A stretch of DNA of 64,000 bases from an uncultured Lachnospiraceae bacterium (GTDB lineage: Bacteria; Bacillota; Clostridia; Lachnospirales; Lachnospiraceae). How positions within the stretch are numbered: the first letter of the stretch is position 1; each line of letters begins with the position of its first letter. The translations under genes were made by a program, and so were the position numbers. Below are positions 50,931-60,129 of this stretch, in pieces. The notes under the pieces were generated by a model. The model saw only the letters and a program-made list of their open reading frames with translations. It searched no databases and was not told the DNA's origin. The DNA is taken from positions 140,552 through 204,551 of the forward strand of contig CANCYR010000001.1 in the NCBI GenBank assembly GCA_947382355.1, in the 5' to 3' direction.

Positions 50931-52376
50931 ATGTATGATGCAATCATCATTGGCGCCGGAATAATCGGCACTGCCGTTGCAAGGGAATTATCCAGATATC
51001 AGTGCAGCATTCTTGTATTGGAAAAGGGAGAGGATGTGTGCGTGGGAACCTCTAAGGCAAACAGCGCTCTGGTTCATGCAGGCTTTGATGCAAAGCCCGG
51101 AAGCATGAAAGCAAAGTATAATGTTCAGGGCAGTATGATGATGGAAGAGCTTTGCAGGAAATTAGATGTGCCTTACGAGAGAAACGGAGCTTTGGTGCTG
51201 GCATTTTCCAGGGAAGAGAAGGAAGCGTTAAAGCTCTTAAAAAAACAGGGAGAGGAAAACGGAGTAAAGGATATTGTTATTCTGGAGAAAGAGCAGCTTA
51301 GAGAGAAAGAGCCTGCCCTTTCCAAAGAAGCAGAGGCAGCATTGTATGCTCCATCAGCAGCTTTGGTCTGTCCGTTCCTTTTAACCATAGCCCTTGCTGA
51401 AAATGCCAATGTGAATGGAACCGAGTTTTTGTTTGAAAAAGAAGTAACCAATATTGAAAAGAACAAAGAAGGATATGAAGTACAAGTAAGCAGTCCCGGG
51501 AGTTTGGGTAAGCAGGAAAGCTACTTTGGTAAAAATATCATAAACTGTGCAGGGCTTTACAGCGATAAGCTCCACAACATGGTAAGCCAAAAAAGCTGTC
51601 AGATTATTCCGGTAAAGGGGGAATACTGCCTTTTGGACAAAAGCGAAGGCACTACAGTTTCTTCTACTTTATTCAGAGTGCCGGGAAAAATGGGAAAAGG
51701 AGTTTTAGTTACAAGAACGGTGCATGGAAATATTCTGTTAGGTCCAACTGCAGAGAGCATTATAGACAAAGAAGAAACAGCAACCTCCAAAGAAGGCTTA
51801 AAAAAGGTGCTGACGGATACAAAGCATACAGTTCCGGGTTTAAATACCGGAATGGTGATAACCTCCTTTGCGGGGCTTAGAGCCCATGAAAGGAACGGCG
51901 ACTTTATTATAGGAGAAGCGGAAGATGCCCCTGGGTTTTTTGATGCAGTAGGAATAGAATCGCCGGGGCTTTCAGCAGCTCCGGCAATTGGTGCTGCCCT
52001 TGCCAAGCTGGCAGCAGGGAAAAACAATTACCGGAAAAAAGAAGGATTCAGGGAGGAAAGAAAGGGGCTTACAGCTTTTGCCTCCCTGTCAACAGAAGAA
52101 AAAGAAGCAATTGTAAAAGAAAAGCCGGCCTATGGCAATGTGGTCTGCCGCTGTGAGATGATTACCGAAGGAGAGGTTTTAGAGGCGATTCACAGGCCTT
52201 TGGGAGCAAAAAGCCTTGACGGTCTGAAACGGAGAGTGCGAACGGGAATGGGCAGGTGCCAGGGTGGCTTCTGTACTCCAAAACTGGTGGAAATACTGGA
52301 AAGGGAATTGGGTATAAGCAAGCTTCAGATTACTAAAACAGGAGGAAGCTCCAGACTGCTTACAGATGAAAAATAA
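50931..52376 (+). CDS. FAD-dependent oxidoreductase, GlpA-like, with C-terminal [2Fe-2S] (BFD-like) domain
   Basis: 481 residues from ATG 50931, with AGAGGTGA upstream (GTG 50922 overlaps that site). N-terminal GxGxxG Rossmann motif DAIIIGAGIIGTAVARELSR, then a DAO-type substrate domain with NCAGLYSD and an AHERNGDFIIGEA part. The C-terminal 90 residues carry C-x-C and C-x4-C (VCRCEM, GRCQGGFC), the BFD-like Fe-S domain of anaerobic glycerol-3-phosphate dehydrogenase subunit A. The next two genes encode a GlpB-like flavoprotein and a DUF1667 protein, the usual trio in Clostridia. Probably oxidises glycerol-3-phosphate or a related hydroxy acid. Confidence 0.85.
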   Translation: MYDAIIIGAGIIGTAVARELSRYQCSILVLEKGEDVCVGTSKANSALVHAGFDAKPGSMKAKYNVQGSMMMEELCRKLDVPYERNGALVLAFSREEKEALKLLKKQGEENGVKDIVILEKEQLREKEPALSKEAEAALYAPSAALVCPFLLTIALAENANVNGTEFLFEKEVTNIEKNKEGYEVQVSSPGSLGKQESYFGKNIINCAGLYSDKLHNMVSQKSCQIIPVKGEYCLLDKSEGTTVSSTLFRVPGKMGKGVLVTRTVHGNILLGPTAESIIDKEETATSKEGLKKVLTDTKHTVPGLNTGMVITSFAGLRAHERNGDFIIGEAEDAPGFFDAVGIESPGLSAAPAIGAALAKLAAGKNNYRKKEGFREERKGLTAFASLSTEEKEAIVKEKPAYGNVVCRCEMITEGEVLEAIHRPLGAKSLDGLKRRVRTGMGRCQGGFCTPKLVEILERELGISKLQITKTGGSSRLLTDEK

Positions 52377-52463
52377 TGGAGCAGATGATTTTAAGGAAAG
52401 TTTGCAAACGGGAATGACCGGTAATGATAGTGGATGTCAGATGAAAAAGCAGGAGGAAAACAT

Positions 52464-53444
52464 ATGCTTCAATATGATTTGGTCATAATAGGCGGAGGGC
52501 CTGCTGGATTATCGGCGGCTGACTCTGCAAGAGAAATGGGAATAAAGAGCATACTGATTCTGGAAAGGGATAATAAGCTGGGCGGAATTTTAAACCAGTG
52601 CATCCATACGGGCTTTGGACTCCATACCTTTAAAGAAGAACTTACAGGACCGGAATATGCTGCCCGTTACATTGATAAAATACAGGAAAAAGAGATAGAA
52701 TATAAAGTGTCTGCAATGGTAATCAATATTACCAGGGACAAACAAGTGACAGTCATGGAAAAAGGAGCAGGGCTTATTACCATTCAGGCAAAGGCTATTA
52801 TATTGGCAATGGGCTGCAGGGAACGGCCCAGAGGCGCATTGAATATTCCGGGATACCGTCCGGCAGGAATCTATTCAGCAGGAACGGCCCAGTATTTTGT
52901 AAATATAGAAGGAGTCATGCCCGGTAAGGAAATCGTCATACTGGGCTCCGGTGATATAGGTCTCATTATGGCAAGACGGCTCACTTTAGAAGGAGCAGAC
53001 GTTAAATGTGTGGCGGAAATCATGCCAAAGTCGGGAGGGCTTAGAAGGAATATCGTGCAATGTCTGGAGGATTTCGACATTCCCTTAAAGCTAAGCCATA
53101 CGGTTACCTATATTCACGGGAAAGAAAGAATAGAAGGGGTCACATTATCAAAGGTGGATGAAAATCTGGAACCGGTTTCCGGTACGGAGGAATTTATTCC
53201 CTGTGATACCCTTTTGTTATCCGTAGGACTGATTCCTGAAAATGAGCTGTCCAAAAAGCTCGGGCTTTCCATGGATGAAAGGACAAAGGGACCTGTTGTG
53301 ACAAAAGAGATGGAGACTATGCTTTCTGGTGTATTTGCCTGCGGCAATGTAGTCCATGTGCATGACCTGGCGGACAATGTATCAAAGGAAGCAAAAAAAG
53401 CGGGAATAAGTGCAGCAAGGTATATTTTGGAGGAAAAGATATGA
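52464..53444 (+). CDS. FAD/NAD(P)-dependent oxidoreductase, partner of the GlpA-like protein
   Basis: 326 residues from ATG 52464 with a perfect AGGAGG; the frame extends upstream 10 codons. Two Rossmann motifs: DLVIIGGGPAGLSAADSA (FAD) and IVILGSGDIGLIMARRL (NAD). A MGCRERPRG motif and the terminal FACGNVVHVHDLAD FAD-binding motif are typical of thioredoxin-reductase-like flavoproteins seen next to GlpA and DUF1667. No redox-active CxxC is visible, so it is probably an electron-transfer subunit rather than a disulfide reductase. Overlaps the next gene by ATGA. Confidence 0.85.
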   Translation: MLQYDLVIIGGGPAGLSAADSAREMGIKSILILERDNKLGGILNQCIHTGFGLHTFKEELTGPEYAARYIDKIQEKEIEYKVSAMVINITRDKQVTVMEKGAGLITIQAKAIILAMGCRERPRGALNIPGYRPAGIYSAGTAQYFVNIEGVMPGKEIVILGSGDIGLIMARRLTLEGADVKCVAEIMPKSGGLRRNIVQCLEDFDIPLKLSHTVTYIHGKERIEGVTLSKVDENLEPVSGTEEFIPCDTLLLSVGLIPENELSKKLGLSMDERTKGPVVTKEMETMLSGVFACGNVVHVHDLADNVSKEAKKAGISAARYILEEKI

Positions 53445-53818
53445 TAGAAAGGAAAGAACTAACCTGTATAAAATGTCCAAGAGGCTGCGGAATTTTAGTG
53501 GAAACAGAGCAGGGAAGAATCGTTTCCATTTCGGGTAATCAATGTAAAAACGGAAAGGAGTATGCAAAAAAGGAAGCAACGAACCCTACCAGAGTGCTGA
53601 CAACTACCGTAAAGGTGCTTTTTGGAACCGAAAAGGTGGCAGCAGTGAAATCAAAGGGAGAGATTCCAAAGGAAAAGCTCCTTCCTGCCATGGAGCAGAT
53701 TAAAGAGGTTCAGGTAGAGGCTCCCGTGATTTTAGGGGAAATTATATTGGAGGATTTGTGCGGCACAGGGATTCCGCTGGTGGCGGCAGCTTGTGTGGCA
53801 CGAAAAAGGCTGCCCTGA
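53441..53818 (+). CDS. DUF1667 protein
   Basis: 125 residues; the N-terminus carries TCIKCPRGCGILV and GNQCKNGKEYA, four cysteines likely to bind an Fe-S cluster or metal. The DUF1667 family is found beside GlpA-like and GlpB-like flavoproteins and is assumed to be their redox partner. The start overlaps the previous gene by four bases; the stop lies inside the loop of the terminator hairpin. Confidence 0.85.
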   Translation: MIERKELTCIKCPRGCGILVETEQGRIVSISGNQCKNGKEYAKKEATNPTRVLTTTVKVLFGTEKVAAVKSKGEIPKEKLLPAMEQIKEVQVEAPVILGEIILEDLCGTGIPLVAAACVARKRLP

Positions 53819-53833
53819 AAAGGCAGCCTTTTT
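53803..53833. terminator. Bidirectional terminator between DUF1667 gene and tRNA-Arg
   Basis: AAAAAGGCTGCC (53803-53814), a 7-base loop and GGCAGCCTTTTT (53822-53833). A/T runs on both sides let it end the operon on the plus strand and the tRNA-Arg transcript on the minus strand. The stem overlaps the last codons of the DUF1667 gene. Confidence 0.9.
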
Positions 53834-53871
53834 ATTATCAGTTGAAAAACAAATAATATAATATGAAGAAA

Positions 53872-53945
53872 CGTGGGCAAGAGGATTCGAACCCCCGACC
53901 TTTTGGTCCGTAGCCAAACGCTCTATCCAGCTGAGCTATGCCCAC
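53872..53945 (-). tRNA. tRNA-Arg (anticodon ACG)
   Basis: On the minus strand: acceptor GTGGGCA/TGCCCAC, D arm GCTC...GAGC, anticodon stem-loop TTTGG CTACGGA CCAAA (anticodon ACG), T loop TTCGAAT. The T stem GGGGG/CCTCT includes two G-U pairs. CCA is not encoded. All expected cloverleaf elements are present. Confidence 0.95.
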
Positions 53946-53989
53946 AAAAGGAATGGTTGTTTTTTTGCTTATCTGAAACAACATGGATT

Positions 53990-54018
53990 ATTTTACAACG
54001 GTTTTTGGCTCTTGTCAA
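53990..54018 (-). promoter_or_regulatory. Promoter of tRNA-Arg
   Basis: On the minus strand TTGACA (complement 54013-54018), 17 bases and TAAAAT (complement 53990-53995), 45 bases before the tRNA. Near-consensus. Confidence 0.75.
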
Positions 54019-54089
54019 GAGGGTAACGCACTCGCTCTTGTAAAAAAGCAGAATTCTGATAAAATGAAAGAATAATAAGGGGAATACGG

Positions 54090-54944
54090 GTGAATACACT
54101 TATGAAAAAATGGAAAAAAATATGTTATGGGTGCCTTCCTTTTTTTGTTGCTTTTGGTCTGATGTATATGCTGACTTTTTTATTTCTTATGGGAAGCGCG
54201 GCGGCATGGTGTATCTTTCATTATGAACAGATAAGGGCGGACGGCAGCGCAGTTTCTAATCTGCTTTTAGATGAAGCGTGGCTGAAGGAAATACAGGTTT
54301 TAGGTAATTGTTTTGTTTATCTGGTGTTATGCTTTGTATTTGCCTTTTGGCATCAAAGGGCGTTTCCTGCCGGAGGGGAAAAACAGTGCAGGGACAGGAA
54401 GCGGTTCTCCGTTTTCCTGCTTGGAGGAGCTGTTGTATTTGGAATATCCATCCAATGCCTTTGCAGTTATGCACTGAATATTTTACTGCCTTTGTTTCCC
54501 AAAGTTCAAAGGGATTATATGGCGCTGATGGACAGCATGGGGACAGGACAGGGCTTTTTTCCCCTTATATACATGGGAATTCTGGCTCCTGTGGCGGAAG
54601 AATTGATTTTCAGGGGACTTATTCTGGGATATGAAAAAAGAGAGCTTCCTTTTTGGTGCGCCAATTTCATACAGGCCTTTTTATTTGGAGTGTATCACCA
54701 GAATATCGTCCAATTTGTCTATGCTTTTTCCATAGGCCTTCTGCTGGGAAATTTGTGCCACAGGCTGCAATCCCTGAAAACAGTTATACTGATTCATGGA
54801 ATAATTAATATAACCGGAAACCTGCTTGCATTCTTTAAGCTGGATGTGCTGATGGAGCAAAATAATTATATATTTACGGGGATTGCGGTCAACATGACGG
54901 CTGCTATTGTCTCCTGGCTGTGTTTGCAGAGACGGAAGCAATGA
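54090..54944 (+). CDS. CPBP-family intramembrane metalloprotease
   Basis: 284 residues, about eight helices. The family motifs are in order: VAEELIFRG (EExxxR, about 169), FLFGVYHQN (FxxxH, about 197) and LIHGIINITGN (HxxxN, about 235). CPBP (CAAX protease and bacteriocin-processing) proteins are intramembrane proteases, some giving bacteriocin self-immunity. GTG start with AAGGGG 7 bases before; ATG 54102 is an alternative. Isolated from bacteriocin genes in this window, so its substrate is open. Confidence 0.85.
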   Translation: MNTLMKKWKKICYGCLPFFVAFGLMYMLTFLFLMGSAAAWCIFHYEQIRADGSAVSNLLLDEAWLKEIQVLGNCFVYLVLCFVFAFWHQRAFPAGGEKQCRDRKRFSVFLLGGAVVFGISIQCLCSYALNILLPLFPKVQRDYMALMDSMGTGQGFFPLIYMGILAPVAEELIFRGLILGYEKRELPFWCANFIQAFLFGVYHQNIVQFVYAFSIGLLLGNLCHRLQSLKTVILIHGIINITGNLLAFFKLDVLMEQNNYIFTGIAVNMTAAIVSWLCLQRRKQ

Positions 54945-54994
54945 TAGTTACAGCCTGACAAGTATTTATAACAAAGCACAAAGAGGAAACCTAT

Positions 54995-57172
54995 ATGAAA
55001 ATAGAGGAAATTATAAAGAAAACTATATGGATGGCATCTATGCTTCTTTTTCTGGGGCTATTGTTTTTTGTTTTTTATCATTCCCTGTCGGATTGGAATG
55101 CGGCTCCTTTTTTTATGGAAAATTTTTCTCTGCTTCAAAGGAAGCTTCTGGCGCTTTTTGGAATACTTATTCTGTTTTTTGTCTTTTGTTTCGTAAGACA
55201 GATTGTATGGAAGAAGGATAAAACGCAGTTAAAAAAGGCTGCTCTTATTCTGTTTTCTATTTATTTTCTTTTTCAGCTTGTTTATTTGTTCACTATGCAG
55301 GTAGGGCTTAGATATGATGCTTTAAAGACTTTGGATGAGGCAGTCAGCGTATGCAGCACGGGAGCGGTATCCGATATGCATCTGGATGGTTATTTTGCCA
55401 GATATACCAACAATTATCCCATACTGTTTCTTACAATCACACTTCTAAACTTGTTTCGGATTCTGGGAATAGCAGGCGGGCACTACAAAAATGCAGTGCT
55501 GCTGCTTGGGCTGTTCAATATAGTCATGATTGATACAGGCATTTTTTTTGGATGGAAGCTGGCAGGGAAAATCAAAGGAGAGAAAGCAGCTTTTCTTTTT
55601 CTGCTGTTTTCTTTCTGCAATCCCGTTTTTCTTATCTGGACCCCCTTCTATTATACGAATACGGTTTCCATGGGGCTTATGATGGCAGGGCTTTATGGCG
55701 TCTACCGATTGTTTGCGGAAGAAAACAGACATTTAGGCAGATGGAAGGAATGGCTTGCTGCCTTTGTATATGCCATGGTTTTATGGGCAGGCTGCAGAAT
55801 AAGGGCTACCGTTTTTATTACAGTGATTGCAGCGGCTGCATATTTTCTGCTGAAGGAAGGCAGGAAGAAAGAACAGGCAGTTGTAAACTCCAATAAAAAG
55901 CAGCTTCCTGTTTTCAAATTCTTCTTTCTCTTTCTGGGGGTGTTACTGGCAGTTTTTTTAGAAAAAAGAATGGAAGAAAAGTATATTCCTTTTGATACAA
56001 GGGATACTGCCTTTCCGCCGGTTCATTGGGTGGCAATGGGGGCAGGAGGTCAGGGCGTCTATAACATTGTGGATGAATATTACACAATGGGATTTGAAAC
56101 GAAGGAAGAAAAGATTGCAGCAGATACAGAGCTTTTAAAAGAAAGGATAGGGCAGCTGGGTGCAAGGGGCTGCGTAAGGCTGATGTTTGATAAGCTAAGG
56201 CTTACCTGGGCAGAGGGAAGCGGAGGCTATTTATCAGAGCTGGGAGTAAGCCAGAGTTATCTGTCTGTCCATAAATATTTTTTGGGAAGCAAATCGGATT
56301 TCCTTGGAGTATACGGAGCGGTTTTTTACAGTTTTTCCCTGGCGATGACAGCAGTCAGTACCATTCTCGGCATTTGGAGGAAAAAAATAAACTATTTCTA
56401 TGTGGCAAGCTTAAACCTTTTAGGGGGATTTTTGTTTCATATGCTTTGGGAAGCAGGGACAATTTACAGCGTTGGTTTTATGACGCTTTTGCCCCTTTCC
56501 ATGATAGAAGGGTTTGAGTATATGGAGGAAATAACAAAAGAAAGCCTGATGAAAAAAAGGAAATACCTCTGGCTTGTTCCTGTTTCGGGAATCCTTCTGG
56601 TGTTCATAATGAAAAACCGCACCTTCTTCCGGCAGAATTACACTACTAATGAGGCGACTGTAAATCAGTTTTTATACCAGTGTGATGAAAAGGAGCTGCT
56701 TATGGAAAATCAGCTGTATATACAAACCTTTCAGGGAGATAAAAAATTCAACAGGCTGGGTGTTCAGGTGAAAAATGAACTGGGGGAACAAAATTCGGCT
56801 GTTTACCGTGTAATGCTTTTAGATGATGAAAAGAAAGTAGTAGCAGATGAGACAATCCATGGAGGAGAAATTTCGGGTTATCAATTTGTAACCCTCTCCT
56901 TTCCAACAGTGGATGGAAAAAGTGCAGAAGGCTGCTATTATGTAGCCATAGAAAAGACCGGTGGGAAAAAGGAGGATGGTCTCACATTCTTGTCTTATAA
57001 TACAGGAAACTATGATGCTTATCAAAAGGGAAGCCTCCGTATATACAGTGGGATGACAGGGGAAGATTTTATCCGAGAAAAGTCAGGGACACAGGAAGAA
57101 AATACTTTTGAACTTCAGGATTTGGCATTTTGTGTTTATAAACAGGAAGAAGGGCCTTATTTTGGAAGGTGA
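54995..57172 (+). CDS. Large multi-pass membrane protein with extracytoplasmic C-terminal domain, GT-C-like
   Basis: 725 residues. About ten helices up to residue 520, then a soluble domain of about 200 residues after the last helix (SGILLVFIMKN). An acidic motif RYDALKTLDEAVSV in the first large loop is at the place of the GT-C catalytic acid, and YFARYTNNYPILFL follows. This layout fits GT-C glycosyltransferases of GT39/PMT-like type, but I cannot assign the family. The preceding gene is 50 bases away, so co-transcription is possible. RBS AGAGGAAACC. Could glycosylate a surface protein or polymer. Confidence 0.6.
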   Translation: MKIEEIIKKTIWMASMLLFLGLLFFVFYHSLSDWNAAPFFMENFSLLQRKLLALFGILILFFVFCFVRQIVWKKDKTQLKKAALILFSIYFLFQLVYLFTMQVGLRYDALKTLDEAVSVCSTGAVSDMHLDGYFARYTNNYPILFLTITLLNLFRILGIAGGHYKNAVLLLGLFNIVMIDTGIFFGWKLAGKIKGEKAAFLFLLFSFCNPVFLIWTPFYYTNTVSMGLMMAGLYGVYRLFAEENRHLGRWKEWLAAFVYAMVLWAGCRIRATVFITVIAAAAYFLLKEGRKKEQAVVNSNKKQLPVFKFFFLFLGVLLAVFLEKRMEEKYIPFDTRDTAFPPVHWVAMGAGGQGVYNIVDEYYTMGFETKEEKIAADTELLKERIGQLGARGCVRLMFDKLRLTWAEGSGGYLSELGVSQSYLSVHKYFLGSKSDFLGVYGAVFYSFSLAMTAVSTILGIWRKKINYFYVASLNLLGGFLFHMLWEAGTIYSVGFMTLLPLSMIEGFEYMEEITKESLMKKRKYLWLVPVSGILLVFIMKNRTFFRQNYTTNEATVNQFLYQCDEKELLMENQLYIQTFQGDKKFNRLGVQVKNELGEQNSAVYRVMLLDDEKKVVADETIHGGEISGYQFVTLSFPTVDGKSAEGCYYVAIEKTGGKKEDGLTFLSYNTGNYDAYQKGSLRIYSGMTGEDFIREKSGTQEENTFELQDLAFCVYKQEEGPYFGR

Positions 57173-57433
57173 ATGTCAGGACCGGGACAGCAAAGCATCA
57201 GTTCATAAAGTCCGGAATGGCTGCCTTACCGATGGATAAATAGCCTTTCATGGACAAGCCCCTCCCTAAAAGAATGAAAAATAAAAATTCTGTAAAATAA
57301 ATATGCCATAAATACACAAAAATTTCTATAAATTTCATAAATTTTTTGAGAAAACTATGGAGAATTTTGGAAAAAGTGTATATTATGTTTAAATAGAGAT
57401 TTAAAACAAAGAAAGATTATGTAAGGAAAGATT

Positions 57434-59032
57434 ATGAGCACAGAAGCATTTCGTGAAAATGTCAAGCAAAAAGGGAAAAGGGCCAAAGAAAAGGGGATAG
57501 TGATTTTATTTCGGTTATTGTTTGGAAGGACTATGATAACCGTTCTTTTGTTGCTGCTGCAGATTGCTACAATAGTCACTATGTTCCAGCTGGTAGGAAA
57601 GTTTTCAGATTGGCTTTATTACTTTATGACAGTATTATCGGTGGCTTTTATCATTTCCATTGTAAACAGTAAGGAAAATCCTGCCTTTAAGCTGGCATGG
57701 ATGATGCCGCTTTGTGCCTTTCCGGTTTTCGGCGCCTCCCTGTTCCTGTTCGTGTGGCTGAATCCCGGAAGCATCGGGCTTCAGCAAAAATTGAAAAAGC
57801 GGATTGATGAGACGGCTGGCCTTTTAAAGACGAATGTAAGGATTCGGGAAAAGGTAAAAAAGGAATTGCCGGAGCTTCAGGGAATATCCCATTATATTGA
57901 GACCATGAACGGCTTTCCCACTTTTGATTGCACGGAAGCGGTTTATTTTCCGTTAGGGGAAAAGAAATATGAAGACCTTTTAATTCAATTGGAAAAGGCG
58001 GAAAAGTTTATATTTTTAGAGTACTTTATTATTGGACGAGGTATTATGTGGGACTCCATTCTGGATATTTTAAAAAGAAAGGCGAAGGAAGGAGTGGAGG
58101 TGCGCGTTATGTACGACGGTATGTGTTCCCTGGTGAACCTGCCCTACCATTATCCCAGAATGCTTCAGCAATACGGGATTAAGGCGAAAGCTTTTTCACC
58201 CATAAAACCTCTGTTATCCACAAGGCAGAATAACAGGGATCATAGAAAGATTCTGATTATTGACGGAAAGACTGCTTATACGGGCGGCATTAATCTGGCG
58301 GATGAATATATTAATGAAAAAGTGCTTCATGGACACTGGAAGGATTCTTCCATCCGTCTGAAGGGCAGCGCCGTAAGGAGCTTTACCGTGATGTTTTTGC
58401 AGATGTGGAATCTGGATGAAACGGGAAGTGAAGATTACAAAAAATATGTTTTTGCTAACTGTGATCCAAAGGAGGAAGAGGGGAACGGATATGTTATTCC
58501 CTATAATGACGACCCTACCAATAGGCTGGACATTGCGGAAAATGTCTATCTGGATATTTTAAATAAGGCAGAAAAGTATGTTTTTATTATGACTCCTTAT
58601 CTGATTTTGGATAATGAGACGGTGGTTGCGCTGTCATTTGCGGCCCAGAGAGGGGTGGATGTAAAAATCATGATGCCCCATATTCCGGATAAGCGGGTGG
58701 TTTTTTATATTGCCAGGACATATTATACTCAGCTTTTGGAAGCAGGGGTAAAAATATATGAATATACACCTGGTTTTCTTCATTCCAAAGTATGGGTATC
58801 AGATGATAATAAAGCAGTGGTAGGAAGCATTAATCTGGACTATAGAAGCCTTTACGAGCATTTTGAATGCGCCGCTTTTCTATATAAGAACAAGGAGATT
58901 GAAAATATTAAGAAAGATTTTCTGGAAACCCTTGAAAAATGTCAGGAAATTTCCGTAGGAGACTATAAAAGGTTCCCGTTTTTCACAAGGGCAATAGGAA
59001 GGGTTTGCAGGATATTCGGCCCCCTGATGTGA
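57434..59032 (+). CDS. cls: Cardiolipin synthase (phospholipase D family)
   Basis: 532 residues. N-terminal two or three helices (PLDc_N region) follow a basic stretch, then two HKD motifs: DHRKILIIDGKTAYTGGIN (about 269) and LHSKVWVSDDNKAVVGSINLD (about 449). Both PLD half-sites are complete. It condenses phosphatidylglycerol to cardiolipin at the membrane. RBS AAGGAAAGATT before ATG. The 260-base upstream gap is AT-rich, with no clear consensus promoter. Confidence 0.93.
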   Translation: MSTEAFRENVKQKGKRAKEKGIVILFRLLFGRTMITVLLLLLQIATIVTMFQLVGKFSDWLYYFMTVLSVAFIISIVNSKENPAFKLAWMMPLCAFPVFGASLFLFVWLNPGSIGLQQKLKKRIDETAGLLKTNVRIREKVKKELPELQGISHYIETMNGFPTFDCTEAVYFPLGEKKYEDLLIQLEKAEKFIFLEYFIIGRGIMWDSILDILKRKAKEGVEVRVMYDGMCSLVNLPYHYPRMLQQYGIKAKAFSPIKPLLSTRQNNRDHRKILIIDGKTAYTGGINLADEYINEKVLHGHWKDSSIRLKGSAVRSFTVMFLQMWNLDETGSEDYKKYVFANCDPKEEEGNGYVIPYNDDPTNRLDIAENVYLDILNKAEKYVFIMTPYLILDNETVVALSFAAQRGVDVKIMMPHIPDKRVVFYIARTYYTQLLEAGVKIYEYTPGFLHSKVWVSDDNKAVVGSINLDYRSLYEHFECAAFLYKNKEIENIKKDFLETLEKCQEISVGDYKRFPFFTRAIGRVCRIFGPLM

Positions 59033-59062
59033 CGGGTTCATAAAAAATTTATGGAAAGTTTA

Positions 59063-59091
59063 TTGAATATAGCGGGTATGCTATGTAAGAT
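59063..59091 (+). promoter_or_regulatory. Candidate promoter of the DUF1700 gene
   Basis: TTGAAT (59063-59068), 17 bases, TAAGAT (59086-59091). The spacer holds a 5-bp inverted repeat (ATAGC...GCTAT), a possible operator; DUF1700 genes are often controlled by PadR-type repressors, though none is seen nearby. Confidence 0.4.
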
Positions 59092-59140
59092 AAGCATAAT
59101 GATGATATAGAGTTTATGCAAAAGAAGGTGCGAAAAGGCA

Positions 59141-59575
59141 ATGAATAAATATGAATTTATTAAAAATCTCAGAAAGGCTCTCACAGGAAAAATAGATGGA
59201 GCGGAGTTAGAGGATACCATACGGTATTATGAAGATTATATTGACGGGGAAATCAAAAAGGGGAAGCCGCAAGAGCAGGTATTACAGGAATTAGGAGACC
59301 CGCGGCTGATTGCAAAAAATATTGTCTCTGTGAAAGGCAGCGGAAGTGCTGGCAGCTATTATGAAGAAGAAACCGGACAGAGCATATGGCAGGATGGAGA
59401 GTCTGGCGGTGCGGCAAAGCGGAGAATTCCGGGATGGCTGATTGCGTTTTTAATCCTTTTGGCGGTAATTGTTATTTTTGGCATTGCTTTTTCTGTTATC
59501 TGGTCATTACTGCCAATTATCATACCTGTATTTATAGCAGTGTCCCTCTTTCGATTTTTTACCGGGCGGCGGTGA
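59141..59575 (+). CDS. DUF1700/HAAS-type membrane protein
   Basis: 144 residues. The first 65 residues form the helical HAAS-like domain (KYEFIKNLRKALTG, DTIRYYEDYIDGEIKKG, QVLQELGDPRLIAKNIV), then a Gly/Ser-rich linker and two helices separated by two residues (about 105-140). Such proteins are often paired with PadR regulators and envelope stress responses; no partner is present here. Followed by a terminator, so it is monocistronic. Confidence 0.85.
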   Translation: MNKYEFIKNLRKALTGKIDGAELEDTIRYYEDYIDGEIKKGKPQEQVLQELGDPRLIAKNIVSVKGSGSAGSYYEEETGQSIWQDGESGGAAKRRIPGWLIAFLILLAVIVIFGIAFSVIWSLLPIIIPVFIAVSLFRFFTGRR

Positions 59576-59607
59576 GAGGCACAATGGTTGAGGCTGGATA
59601 AAAGGTA

Positions 59608-59635
59608 GAAGAGCCATCCGGGGAGATGGCTCTTC
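59608..59635 (+). terminator. Intrinsic terminator after the DUF1700 gene
   Basis: GAAGAGCCATC (59608-59618), loop CGGGGA and GATGGCTCTTC (59625-59635). An 11-bp perfect stem; the following tract is only weakly T-rich. Confidence 0.75.
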
Positions 59636-59913
59636 ATGAGGGGAGTATAAATAATTATATAAGGGTTTCTAACAAGAAATGAATTCTTGTTGATATTTAT
59701 TATAGTATAAAAGTTAAAATTTGGCAAGATAAATTTGAAAAAAATTGGTACTTTTGAACTATATAATTGTATTTGCTATCTGTGAAGTTATATAAGGAGC
59801 AGAAAAAATTTTTAAATGCGTATGTATAAACAAAAATTTTCTTCACATACTATTGATGTATTAAAAAGCAACTGCCTTTTAATAACATTATTTAGTATAG
59901 GAGAAATTGAGAC

Positions 59914-60066
59914 ATGGCAAAAAATGATTACAACGACAGCACACAAAACAAGACATCTAACAGTACACAGCAGAAGAACAGCCAGAACACTAACAACGAA
60001 AATTGTTCCGACAGCAACAACAAGAACAATAACAACAACAATAATAACAATAACAACAACAAATAG
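59914..60066 (+). CDS. Small asparagine-rich protein, 50 residues
   Basis: ATG 59914 has AGGAGA 8 bases before it; the frame runs to TAG 60064-60066 and gives MAKNDYNDSTQNK..., rich in Asn, Ser, Thr and Gln, with one Cys, and ending in twelve consecutive Asn and a Lys. AAC and AAT codons are mixed in the Asn run, which argues for selection on the protein and not simple triplet slippage. A terminator follows 17 bases after the stop, so it is a separate transcript. I do not know its function; the low-complexity, charged-poor composition recalls small proteins made during sporulation, but this is a guess. The longer overlapping frame from 59816 is a shadow. Confidence 0.7.
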   Translation: MAKNDYNDSTQNKTSNSTQQKNSQNTNNENCSDSNNKNNNNNNNNNNNNK

Positions 60067-60082
60067 TGTGCGGCAAAGTCAG

Positions 60083-60110
60083 AGAGGAGACAATGGTGTC
60101 TCCTCTTTTT
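60083..60110 (+). terminator. Intrinsic terminator after the Asn-rich small protein
   Basis: AGAGGAGACA (60083-60092), loop ATGG, TGTCTCCTCT (60097-60106) and TTTT. Perfect 10-bp stem with T-run. Confidence 0.92.
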
Positions 60111-60129
60111 CATGTGTAAAGGTGATGGC

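Noticed and set aside
54000..54090. Bacteriocin precursor next to the CPBP protease
   Set aside because: No small ORF with double-glycine leader or similar is visible nearby.
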